Made by a program: the position numbers and the translations under genes. The notes under the pieces are model-generated. The model was not told the DNA's origin and did no database searches. It worked only from the letters and a program-made list of their open reading frames with translations. A stretch of DNA of 64,000 nt from Vannielia litorea (lineage in GTDB: Bacteria; Pseudomonadota; Alphaproteobacteria; Rhodobacterales; Rhodobacteraceae). The stretch covers positions 1,922,001 through 1,986,000 of the forward strand of contig NZ_FSRL01000001.1 of NCBI RefSeq assembly GCF_900142295.1, read 5' to 3'. Within the stretch, counting starts at the first letter, position 1. Each line of letters starts with the position of its first letter. This document shows positions 1-10,100 of this stretch, in pieces.

Positions 1-2387
<2,387 letters not shown>

Positions 2388-2481
2388 GTCAGTTCCTTGT
2401 TATTGGCAAGGAGGCACCGGCCCCAACCTGCATCCACAGGCCCATTCGGCAGCCACGGCCTCCTCCGGTCTGCATCTTCAA

Positions 2482-2507
2482 TTGGGGCCTTCTGCCCGCA
2501 ATTCAAG
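2482..2507 (-). promoter_or_regulatory. Predicted RpoH (sigma-32) heat-shock promoter of lon
   Basis: On the reverse strand, CTTGAA (2507-2502) is followed after 14 nt by CCCCAA (2487-2482). This is close to the sigma-32 consensus CTTGAAA-N11-16-CCCCAT. It points toward lon and would give a leader of roughly 90 nt. lon is a classic sigma-32 gene, so position and sequence agree. The assignment is by eye. Confidence 0.6.
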
Positions 2508-2720
2508 CGCAACCGTTCCAGCCCCGCCATCCTGCCCGCGCAGACCGGCAGGCACAAGCGCGGATCAGCCCGGATTTTACCCGTCCGACGGCCCGAAATC
2601 GGGTGCTTTTGGCATATATTTCGACCAAGAGACTGAGATGACGGGATTTGTCATTGATCCGGTCCGCCGTGCTGCACATAGTGTTCCGATATTGATCAAG
2701 TTATTGTTCGAGAGCTTGCC

Positions 2721-3803
2721 ATGCTGAACATGCCTGCGGCCCGGGTGACCGACATTCACGTCTGCCCGATGTGCCCCTCCGGCCCCATCCTGCCCCCTGC
2801 GGCGCTCACCGTCCTTGTCGGCAACCTGCCGCAGGCCCGCGCGACCGACCTCTGCGTCTGCATCCCGCCCCCGCCCTTCGGACCCGGCGACATGATCATC
2901 ACCGGCTCCCCCACCGTGCTGGTGCAGAGCCTGCCCGCCTCCCGCATGACCGACCTCACCGCCAAGGCGGGCGTCATCACCACGGGCTACCCCACCGTGC
3001 TCATCGGCATGATGGGCCTGTCGTTCCCCGACATCTGCGCCGGCCTCGCCGCCCTGCTGATGAAACTGCTCGGCGCCGTGGTCGATGCCGCCATCGAGGT
3101 GGTCGACGGCTTCGACGTGGCAGTGTTCCGCAACGACTGGTTCAAGTTCCTCGAGGTCAAATGGACCCCGACCGCCCAGCGCAAGGGCCTTCTGGGGCGG
3201 CTCGGCGGCAAGCTCGAGTTCACCTGGATGGAGTTCAAGGGCATGGGCCATGTCGAGCTGCCCCTGATCGGCGGCATCGGCATCACCGGGCGGCACACGG
3301 CGGTGCCGATCGTTCTGAGCTTCGAGCAGGGCATCGTCACCGGCGGCGGCTTCGACGCCAACGCCAAGATCGCCGCCTCCAATTCCACCGGCGGCATCAT
3401 CTTCGGCTCCGATCCCAACAACCCGGCCAACGAGATGGGCGTCAACTTCAACTTCCTCCAGGCCGAGGCCCGCGGCCGGAGCACGGTGGGCGACGACGGC
3501 AAGTCCACCGGCATCATTGCCCACGGCAAGGCCTCGGCCGATATCCTCTCGGGCGACATCTACCAGGAGCAGAACACCTTCATCGACGACGACACTACCG
3601 TGCGGACCCAGGCCAAGGTCTCGGGCGCGCTCGGCTCGGCGCCGGGCGGCGAGTTCGGCGGCTGGGGCTACCACGACCAGACCACGGGCCGCACCCACGC
3701 CGGCGGCATCGGCACCATCAAGGCCGGCGGTGGCATCGGCATCGGCGGCGACGTCAGCGTCGGACCCAAGCGCGACAAGCGCGACGACAGCTGGAACTGG
3801 TAA
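2721..3803 (+). CDS. PAAR-domain (DUF4150-like) protein with Gly-rich C-terminal domain
   Basis: Residues 1-95 form a PAAR-like spike domain: MPAARVTDIHVCPMC at the start, then repeated PTVLV/PTVLI strands and 'PAARMTD'-type turns (PASRMTD). PAAR domains sharpen the VgrG tip of type VI secretion systems and deliver fused or bound effectors. Residues 100-140 are hydrophobic. Residues 140-360 are Gly-rich, beta-strand-like and match no toxin family I recognise. The protein is 360 aa. The stop is one base before the start of the next gene (3805), so the two are surely co-expressed. No VgrG, Hcp or T6SS sheath gene is in the window. Function as a T6SS cargo tip is inference; another phage-like injection system is possible. 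Confidence 0.75.
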   Translation: MLNMPAARVTDIHVCPMCPSGPILPPAALTVLVGNLPQARATDLCVCIPPPPFGPGDMIITGSPTVLVQSLPASRMTDLTAKAGVITTGYPTVLIGMMGLSFPDICAGLAALLMKLLGAVVDAAIEVVDGFDVAVFRNDWFKFLEVKWTPTAQRKGLLGRLGGKLEFTWMEFKGMGHVELPLIGGIGITGRHTAVPIVLSFEQGIVTGGGFDANAKIAASNSTGGIIFGSDPNNPANEMGVNFNFLQAEARGRSTVGDDGKSTGIIAHGKASADILSGDIYQEQNTFIDDDTTVRTQAKVSGALGSAPGGEFGGWGYHDQTTGRTHAGGIGTIKAGGGIGIGGDVSVGPKRDKRDDSWNW

Positions 3804-3804
3804 C

Positions 3805-4839
3805 ATGGCCACGACGATCCCCGCCAGGCTGCTCGACCGCCCCAGCCTCGACCCGGCGGCCATCCGCGACGCCATGGGCAGCGTCGAGACCATGTCCACC
3901 GTCGATCCGGCGCTGGATTTCTCGATGAACTTGCCCGAGGGCTGGCATGGCACCTTCGTCCGCGACGCCGATCCCCGGCCCGGCCAGCCGCCCGTGCTGC
4001 TCTTCTACCTCACGCCCCCCGAGGGCGACGTCCTCATGCTGCGCGTCTTCTGCCTGCGCCTGACGCGCGAGATCAACCCGGCCGACTGGCTCGATTTCTG
4101 GAACGCGAGCCTCGGGCGCGGCCTCGTCGAGATCCGCAACCACAAGACCTCCTACGGCATCCTTGTCGATGCCCTCGTGCACGATCTCGACCGCGCGGTG
4201 CCCGGCACCCGCCGTGTGCTCACCGTCAAGGACGGCGACCGCCTCTTCATGATCGAGGCCGCCACCAAGACCGACGACCCCAACCACGTCGAGATGATGC
4301 AGAACGTCTTCCTGCTCTGCTCCACCACCTTCCAGCTGGTGAACCCCACAAGCGAGCGCTTCGCCGAACCCTTCGCCATGGTCCGGCTCGCGGGAGACGC
4401 CCCGCTGGAGTTTCTCGCCCCCGAGAGCTGGCGCCAGATCGCCCAGCCCCCCGAGGACAAGCCCACCGGCGGCGACCTCCTCGTGCTCGACAACGACGAC
4501 GTCGGCGCAATCTTCCTTGCCAGCAAGCCCGGCCATGGCCACTCGGCCATGCTGGAGGGGGCGATGCTCGACGCGGTCGTGGGCACCGGCACCGATATCC
4601 GCGAGATCGACGAGACCCCGATCAAGGTGCCCAATGCCGAGATGGGCGTGCTGGTCCGCTCCGGGCACGGGCTGCGCGGCGAGGCAATGGAGATGCTGGT
4701 CATGTCGGCCCGCATCGAGAGCCCCTCCCACTCCGCCGCCGCCGTGCTGCTCACGCCCTCGGGCCAGACCAGCGCCGAGGCGCTGGCGATGAACCGGCGG
4801 GCCTACGAGGTGCTGCTCGACTCGATCCGCCCGGCCTGA
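3805..4839 (+). CDS. Hypothetical protein, two similar halves; possible DUF1795/EagR-like adaptor
   Basis: 344 aa, no signal peptide or membrane segment. ATG 3805 is chosen because it follows the PAAR gene stop directly; the longer open frame would overlap the PAAR gene. The protein seems to consist of two related halves. About residues 30-180 begin with a 'DFSMNLPEGWHG' strand and about residues 195-344 with 'PLEFLAPESWRQ'. Each has the beta-strand/Trp pattern of the Mog1/PsbP/DUF1795 fold used by EagR adaptors that load PAAR effectors. That fold assignment is tentative and based on pattern and context. If right, this protein would be the chaperone of the upstream PAAR protein. Confidence 0.6.
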   Translation: MATTIPARLLDRPSLDPAAIRDAMGSVETMSTVDPALDFSMNLPEGWHGTFVRDADPRPGQPPVLLFYLTPPEGDVLMLRVFCLRLTREINPADWLDFWNASLGRGLVEIRNHKTSYGILVDALVHDLDRAVPGTRRVLTVKDGDRLFMIEAATKTDDPNHVEMMQNVFLLCSTTFQLVNPTSERFAEPFAMVRLAGDAPLEFLAPESWRQIAQPPEDKPTGGDLLVLDNDDVGAIFLASKPGHGHSAMLEGAMLDAVVGTGTDIREIDETPIKVPNAEMGVLVRSGHGLRGEAMEMLVMSARIESPSHSAAAVLLTPSGQTSAEALAMNRRAYEVLLDSIRPA

Positions 4840-4997
4840 CCCGCCGCCGGTTTCCGCCTTGCCGACAGTCCGCCCGGCCGGTCGCGCATTGTCGCCACGC
4901 GCCACCCTAACTCCACCAAATCCGACCGCGCCTGCCGTCAACTCGCCGCAATCTCCCGCCACCCTGACCGCAAACCAGGAATACGCGGATACTGACA

Positions 4998-6014
4998 ATG
5001 CTCCCTGTCCTCTCGGCCCAGCGCCGCCGGATCGCCTACTTCGCCGTCACCATGGCCATCGGCCTGCTGCTGATCGGCCTGCTGCCAGGCCTGCGCTGGT
5101 ATACCAAGGCCATCTCCTTTCTCTTCGCACCCTTCGTCATGGCCGGCATCGCCGCCGCCGTGCTGGCCTGGGCGCCCTCCAAGCGCGGCTGGCTCGAGTG
5201 CATCGGCACCGGCGTGCTGCTCGGCGGCCTCCTCGGCGCGCTCACCCGCTTCGACGGGCTGGTGGGCCTGCCGCTCGCGGCGCTCCTCTCCGCCGGGCTG
5301 GTCATGGCCCTGCACGAAGCCTGGGCCGACAAGCTGCCCCTCAAGCTCGCCTTCGCCACCTCCGCCTCCGGCCACGTCCGCGCCGACGGAGCCGAGCTCT
5401 GGTCCGCCCTCGTGCCGGGCGCCGGCAGAGGGCTGGTGTCGGAACGGCTGATCGACGTCGAGCGCTGCAAGGACGACCCCGAGCACAAGACCTTCTATTG
5501 CGCGCTCATGGCCTGCGGCGAGCTGGCCGAGGAGGCCACGCTGACCGTGCTCGAGCGCGACAGCTCCGGCGCCGCGCGCATCCACATCGAGGGCGAGGAC
5601 GCGATGGGCAACCTGTCCTCCGGCCTCCTGTCGCTGAAGATCACCGAGATGGACCCCGACACCTCCCATGTCGACCTGCACGAAACCCGCGAGGGCATGC
5701 GCGCGGGCGAGGTGATCGAACGCTGGTTCGACGATGTGCTGGGCGGCGAGCTGCGCCACCTCCAGGCGCATTTCCTCGCGCTGAACCCGCCCGAGCCCTC
5801 CGAACGCGACGCCGAGGAGGCCGCCGCCCTGCCCCGCAGCGCCGCCTCCGCTCCGGCTGCCCCCGCCGCCGGTCCCGCGCGCGGCGACGCCGCCGCCGAG
5901 GCCGCCGCCCAGCTGCGCGCCCGCAACGCCTCGTCCCGGCCCATGAAGAACCTCGCCCAGCTCCCCGAAGATCACCTGACGCTGGAGGCCGTCCGCAAGG
6001 CCGTCGGCGGGTGA
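4998..6014 (+). CDS. Membrane protein with N-terminal TM segments and soluble C-terminal domain
   Basis: 338 aa. Four hydrophobic segments lie in residues 12-115 (two long ones around 15-33 and 38-58, then two around 70-105). After these comes a soluble alpha/beta region to about residue 250, a Pro/Ala-rich linker near 265-305 and a short conserved-looking tail. No known family is recognised. It follows the adaptor-like gene on the same strand after a 158-bp gap and overlaps the next gene by 4 bp (GTGA). It probably functions with the next membrane protein. Possible roles are immunity or an accessory to the PAAR protein, but nothing in the sequence proves this. Confidence 0.6.
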   Translation: MLPVLSAQRRRIAYFAVTMAIGLLLIGLLPGLRWYTKAISFLFAPFVMAGIAAAVLAWAPSKRGWLECIGTGVLLGGLLGALTRFDGLVGLPLAALLSAGLVMALHEAWADKLPLKLAFATSASGHVRADGAELWSALVPGAGRGLVSERLIDVERCKDDPEHKTFYCALMACGELAEEATLTVLERDSSGAARIHIEGEDAMGNLSSGLLSLKITEMDPDTSHVDLHETREGMRAGEVIERWFDDVLGGELRHLQAHFLALNPPEPSERDAEEAAALPRSAASAPAAPAAGPARGDAAAEAAAQLRARNASSRPMKNLAQLPEDHLTLEAVRKAVGG

Positions 6015-6985
6015 GCGACGCGAGCCCGGCCAGCCTCGCCGCGCAGGGGCGCGGCACAGCTGGCCTCCGCAGCCGGGTCGCCGCGCGGCTGATCCGCCTG
6101 CGCCACAGCCGAGGGCGGCTGTTCTACGCGGTCTTTCTCGCCTGGCTCACCGGCCTCGCGCTCAACGGCCCCCTCGATGTGGTCCTGGGCCTGCTCTTCC
6201 TGCTGGCCGACGGGTTCGATGTCTCGTTCCACCTGATCCGCCCCACCGTCGTCTGCCTCGCCTTCACCGCGGTCCTCGGGCTGCTCTACGCCGCGTTCTG
6301 GATGGTAACGACCCTCTTCGCGCTGGCCCTCCGCAGCCTGACCGAATGGCTCGCCACCCTTGTCCTGCTGGGCGCAACGCTCAAGAACTACGCGCCCGGC
6401 GTGATCGAGGCGGTGCCGCACTGGGCCGTCCTGCTCACAAGTACCTGCTGGCTGCTGCACGTCGTCCTCCTCCGGACCGGCCTCGCCTTCCGCCCCCTGC
6501 CCGGCCTCACCCGGCACCGCCGGGCCCGCTTCACCCTGCCGCTCCCGCCGATGCAGGCCTGGGAGCGCCTGCGCGCGCACCCCGACCGCCGCCATTGGGA
6601 TGCAGGCTGGGCGTCCATCACCGAAGTCACGCCGGGCGACGACCGCTGCCTGAAGGTCGAGATCCGCCGCCGTGGCGCCTCCTCCACCCTCTGGCTGCGC
6701 TACAGCGCCGAGGTGCCCGGCGAGCGCTTCACCCTCCAGGCCGCCCCGACGCCCGAGGCCCTCGACGCCCGCCCGCAGGATGGCGAAACCCTGCACCTCG
6801 CGCCCCATGGCGCGCGCGGCACCCTCGTCGAGGTCCGCAGCCGCGAGGCCCACTCGCTCTTCACCCTTTGCAACGACCCGATGGAAGACCGCACCACCGA
6901 CCACTGGGCCCATGCCGCCGCGCAGATCTCGGGCCTGCCCGACGGCACCATGGCCGCCAGCCTGATGCGCCCCGCCAACCGCTGA
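6011..6985 (+). CDS. Membrane protein with C-terminal SRPBCC-like domain
   Basis: 324 aa from GTG 6011, which overlaps the upstream stop as GTGA, the standard sign of translational coupling; longer in-frame starts would run through the previous gene. Residues 35-165 hold four or five membrane segments. Residues 175-324 are soluble, with strands such as 'MQAWERLRAHPDRRHWDAGW' and 'GTLVEVRSREAHS', resembling START/SRPBCC ligand-binding folds. The resemblance is loose. It shares its architecture (membrane part then soluble domain) with the upstream gene product, so the two may be a hetero-oligomer. Function unknown. Confidence 0.6.
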   Translation: MSDASPASLAAQGRGTAGLRSRVAARLIRLRHSRGRLFYAVFLAWLTGLALNGPLDVVLGLLFLLADGFDVSFHLIRPTVVCLAFTAVLGLLYAAFWMVTTLFALALRSLTEWLATLVLLGATLKNYAPGVIEAVPHWAVLLTSTCWLLHVVLLRTGLAFRPLPGLTRHRRARFTLPLPPMQAWERLRAHPDRRHWDAGWASITEVTPGDDRCLKVEIRRRGASSTLWLRYSAEVPGERFTLQAAPTPEALDARPQDGETLHLAPHGARGTLVEVRSREAHSLFTLCNDPMEDRTTDHWAHAAAQISGLPDGTMAASLMRPANR

Positions 6986-7084
6986 GGCCCGCGGCCTGCG
7001 CCCGGCGCCTGCCCTTGCACCACCGGCGCGACCTGTCTAGATTTGTCCACAAGGGAGTCACTCTCGCTACGGGGCAGTAAACAG

Positions 7085-7207
7085 GTGGAATACGGTATCG
7101 CCAGCATCGCGTTGCTTGCCCTGCTCGGCCTGCTCTTCTCCATCGACTTCACCGACGGCGCCGACGATGACCCCGAGCCCGCCAACCGCGATCTCGACAG
7201 CCTCTGA
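7085..7207 (+). CDS. Tiny single-span membrane protein (40 aa)
   Basis: GTG-initiated 40-codon frame: VEYGIASIALLALLGLLFS, then an acidic tail IDFTDGADDDPEPANRDLDSL. One clear membrane helix at residues 4-19 is followed by an Asp/Glu-rich tail. It ends 7 nt before the preferred ATG of the glycosyltransferase-sulfotransferase gene (7215), which has no good ribosome binding site of its own. Translational coupling is therefore plausible. No family is recognised. The hydrophobic/acidic composition is unlike random GC-rich translation, which argues for a real gene, but it could be a leader only. Confidence 0.45.
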   Translation: MEYGIASIALLALLGLLFSIDFTDGADDDPEPANRDLDSL

Positions 7208-7214
7208 CGCGCCG

Positions 7215-9500
7215 ATGAACGCCCCGCGTCGCGGCACCACCCCCGACGCCCTCTCGTCGCAGATCCGCAAGGCTCTCACCGCCGAGGCGCCCGCCCTCAC
7301 GGTCATCCTGCCGTTCTACGACGAAACCGCCTTTCTCGCCGCCGCCCTGCGCTCGATCCGGGCGCAACGGATCGACGGCGTCGAGGTGATCGTGGTCTGC
7401 GACAACCCGGAGCGTTTCACAAAGGCGCAGGTCGCCGCGCTTGCCGCCACCGGCTGGCCCGACGGCCCGGTGCAGGTGCTCCGCCACAAGGTCAACCGCG
7501 GCCTTTCGGCGGCCCGCAACACCGGCCTCGCGGCGGCCCGGGGCGACCTCATCGCCTTCCTCGATTCCGACGACTACTACGTGACCGACGGCCTCGCCGC
7601 CCAGCTCGATCTGGCCCGGCGCAGCGGCGCCGACATCACCCACGCCCCCTGCTACCTCTCCGAACCCGGCAGCCCCCGGCTCTCGCTGCTGCACCGCGAC
7701 GAGGCCCTGCACATGCTGCCCCGCGTGACAGACGGGATGCGCGACGCCGAGGAGGCGCAGTTCATCGTCTCCTCCTGGTCCTCGCTCTACGCCCGCCGCT
7801 TTCTCGAAGGCGAAGGCCTGCGCTTCGACGAGGACCAGCCTCGCTTCGAAGACCGGCTCTTCGTGCTCGAGGCCACCACCCGCGCCCGCAAGATCGCCTA
7901 TCTCGGCCAGCCCGCCCGGGTCTGGCGCCGCCGCGCGGGCTCGATCTCGGTCACCGCCGTCACCCCCGAAACCCTCCGCCTCCAGGTTCAGCTGCTGGAG
8001 AAATGCCTCGCCGTGATCCGCGCCGAGGTCGCCGCCCGGCGCCTGCCGCCCCGCTTCGAGAAGCGCGAGCTCTTCAACTGCGTCTCCCGCCTGATCTGGG
8101 ACATGGAGCTGATCCCCCGCCTCGGCAGCGCGCCCGATACCGAAACCGCCGCCCTCGGGCCGCGGGTGCAGGCGCTCCTGGGCGCAGACAGCTTCGCCAA
8201 CGCCTTCTTCGAAGATCCGATGGTGCAGAAAACCTCCCGCATCGGCATGAAAACCCGGCGTGGCCGGATCACCCGGCTCGACTTCTTCGAGCTGCACCGG
8301 ATGATGCGCGAAGGCGACTGGCCCGGCGCCGCCGCCCTGCTCGCCGCCCGCGCGCCCGTGCCCGCCGCGCCCGCCATGCCCTGCCCGCCCCTGCCGGGCC
8401 GGCTGGTGCTGCACCTCGGCCTGCACAAGACCGGCACGACCTTCCTGCAGCACGCGCTGCTGAGCCGCCGCGACGCGCTGGCCCGGGCCCGCGTGCTCCT
8501 GCCCGACACCGGCCTCGCCCAGCCCGACGCCGCCCGCCCCCGCCCCGGCGGCTTTCCGGGGCACCAGGGCCTGCTCGCCGCCCACCGCGCGGGCGACGAC
8601 ACCACCTGGAAGGCGCTCTACCGCGAGATCATCGCCGCCGGCTGCACCACCACCGTGATCTCCTGCGAGAACATGCTGCTGCCCACCGACCCGGCCCGCG
8701 ACGAGGTGATCCCCGCGCTGATGGCCCGGCTCTCGGGCTTCAGCTCCGTCGACCTCGTCGGCTTCGGCCGCCGCGCCGATGCCTATGCCGAGGCGCTCTA
8801 CAAGGAATGGGTCACCGATGGCGGCCGCGGCGGCGCGCGCACGATCGAGGAGTTTCTCGTCGATCACGCCGCCGCGCTGACCGACTGGCCCGCGCTCTTC
8901 GCCCCCTGGGAGGCCGCCGCGGGCGTGCCGGTCCGGCTCGCCGACTTCGATGCCTGGAAGGCCGAGGGCGGGCTCTGGAAGGGCTTCTGCACCCTCGCCG
9001 GCCTGCCCGACGGCCTGCCGCCCCCCTCCGGCCTGCCGCGCTACCCCTCCCCCGACCGCGAAAGCACCGAGCTGATCCGGCTGGTCAACCTGCTCACCCC
9101 CGACCGCGACACCCGCCGCGAGATCATCCGCGGCTACTTCGCGCTGAACCCGATGCCGAAGGACAGGGCACCGCTCCTGCCGCCCGAGGCGCGCGCCGAG
9201 CTGCTGCGCCGTTTCTCCGCAACCAGCGCCGACTGGGCCGCCGCCCGCGGCTATGCGCCCGACCCCGCCCCCCTGCTCACCGCGCTGGACGCCGAGCGCT
9301 GGCAGCCCCTGCCCCCGTTCGAGCCCGCCCGCCTGGCCGACCTGCTCCACGCCGGCGCCGCCAGCCCCGCGCTGATGACCCAGGGCAGCGCCTCGGCCCC
9401 GCACAGCCCGCCTCGGGCACCCACGCCCGCCCCGCGCGACCCGAAACTGGTCATCCGCCTGCGCCCCTGGGCCCGCCGCCTGCTCTCCCGCTGGCTCTGA
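7215..9500 (+). CDS. Family 2 glycosyltransferase-sulfotransferase fusion
   Basis: 761 aa from ATG 7215 (an alternative ATG at 7167 would add 16 residues). Residues about 20-280 are a GT2 glycosyltransferase: LTVILPFYDE at the start, the NRGLSAARNTGL motif, and LIAFLDSDDYY with the DxD-type metal/nucleotide-sugar site. Residues about 395-680 are a sulfotransferase with the PAPS-binding P-loop LVLHLGLHKTGTTFLQHALL. The C-terminus is Pro/Arg-rich. The combination suggests an enzyme that adds a sugar and a sulfate to a surface polysaccharide or glycolipid; the substrate cannot be told. It stands alone after a tiny membrane ORF, with no polysaccharide export genes nearby. Confidence 0.88.
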   Translation: MNAPRRGTTPDALSSQIRKALTAEAPALTVILPFYDETAFLAAALRSIRAQRIDGVEVIVVCDNPERFTKAQVAALAATGWPDGPVQVLRHKVNRGLSAARNTGLAAARGDLIAFLDSDDYYVTDGLAAQLDLARRSGADITHAPCYLSEPGSPRLSLLHRDEALHMLPRVTDGMRDAEEAQFIVSSWSSLYARRFLEGEGLRFDEDQPRFEDRLFVLEATTRARKIAYLGQPARVWRRRAGSISVTAVTPETLRLQVQLLEKCLAVIRAEVAARRLPPRFEKRELFNCVSRLIWDMELIPRLGSAPDTETAALGPRVQALLGADSFANAFFEDPMVQKTSRIGMKTRRGRITRLDFFELHRMMREGDWPGAAALLAARAPVPAAPAMPCPPLPGRLVLHLGLHKTGTTFLQHALLSRRDALARARVLLPDTGLAQPDAARPRPGGFPGHQGLLAAHRAGDDTTWKALYREIIAAGCTTTVISCENMLLPTDPARDEVIPALMARLSGFSSVDLVGFGRRADAYAEALYKEWVTDGGRGGARTIEEFLVDHAAALTDWPALFAPWEAAAGVPVRLADFDAWKAEGGLWKGFCTLAGLPDGLPPPSGLPRYPSPDRESTELIRLVNLLTPDRDTRREIIRGYFALNPMPKDRAPLLPPEARAELLRRFSATSADWAAARGYAPDPAPLLTALDAERWQPLPPFEPARLADLLHAGAASPALMTQGSASAPHSPPRAPTPAPRDPKLVIRLRPWARRLLSRWL

Positions 9501-9578
9501 GCGCGCAACCCGCAAGCTCCGGGTCGCCCGACCGCCCCGCCCGGCGCATCAAGAGGCCACCCAACCAAGGAGCCTCCC

Positions 9579-10046
9579 ATGACCTTCCGCATCACCGGGC
9601 TCGACCCGGCCCCCTTCCGCCCGCTCTACGGCCTCTCCGAGGCGCAGCTGGCCCGCCATGGCGCGATCCGCATGAGGGTCACGAGCCACCCCGGCTTTCC
9701 CGACCGGATCACCATGGAGGATGTGCCCGAGGGCGAGACCGTGCTGCTGATGAACCACTGCTGCATGGCCAAGGCCTCGCCCTACCGCACCACCCACGCC
9801 ATCTTCATCCGCGAGGGCGCCGAGAGGGCCTTTGACGCCACCGGCGAGGTGCCGCAGGTCATGCACAGCCGCCAGCTCTCGCTGCGCGGCTTCGATGCGC
9901 AGGGCATGATCCTCGAGGCCGCGCTGGCCACCGGCGACGCCATCGCCCCCGCCATCGCGCAGCTCTTCGAGACCCCCGAGATCACCGAGATCCACGCCCA
10001 CAACGCCGCGCGCGGCTGCTTCTCGGGCCGGATCACCCGCGCCTGA
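9579..10046 (+). CDS. DUF1203 family protein
   Basis: 155 aa. Start ATG 9579 has an AAGGAG-like site about 8 nt upstream. The sequence fits the DUF1203 family: MTFRITGLDPAPFRPLYGL at the N-terminus, 'LLMNHCCMAKASPYRTTHAIFI' split over a central strand pair with conserved Cys and His, and 'IHAHNAARGCFSGRI' near the C-terminus. The family is common in Proteobacteria, cytosolic and without a known reaction. The conserved Cys-Cys and His residues could bind a metal. It is convergent with the glutamate dehydrogenase gene. Confidence 0.85.
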   Translation: MTFRITGLDPAPFRPLYGLSEAQLARHGAIRMRVTSHPGFPDRITMEDVPEGETVLLMNHCCMAKASPYRTTHAIFIREGAERAFDATGEVPQVMHSRQLSLRGFDAQGMILEAALATGDAIAPAIAQLFETPEITEIHAHNAARGCFSGRITRA

Positions 10047-10062
10047 CGGCCGCAGCCCCGGA

Positions 10063-10087
10063 GCGGCCGGGACACTGCCCCGGCCGC
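10063..10087. terminator. GC-rich hairpin between convergent genes
   Basis: A perfect 9-bp inverted repeat, GCGGCCGGG (10063-10071) and CCCGGCCGC (10079-10087), with a 7-nt loop. It sits between the stops of DUF1203 (10046) and gdh (10101). It has no T-tract on either side, so it may act as a transcript-stabilising or rho-assisted terminator. Confidence 0.45.
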
Positions 10088-10100
10088 CCCGCCCGAAAGC

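Noticed and set aside
2721..6985. Full type VI secretion locus
   Set aside because: Only a PAAR-type tip is present; no VgrG, Hcp, sheath, ClpV or baseplate genes were found in the window.
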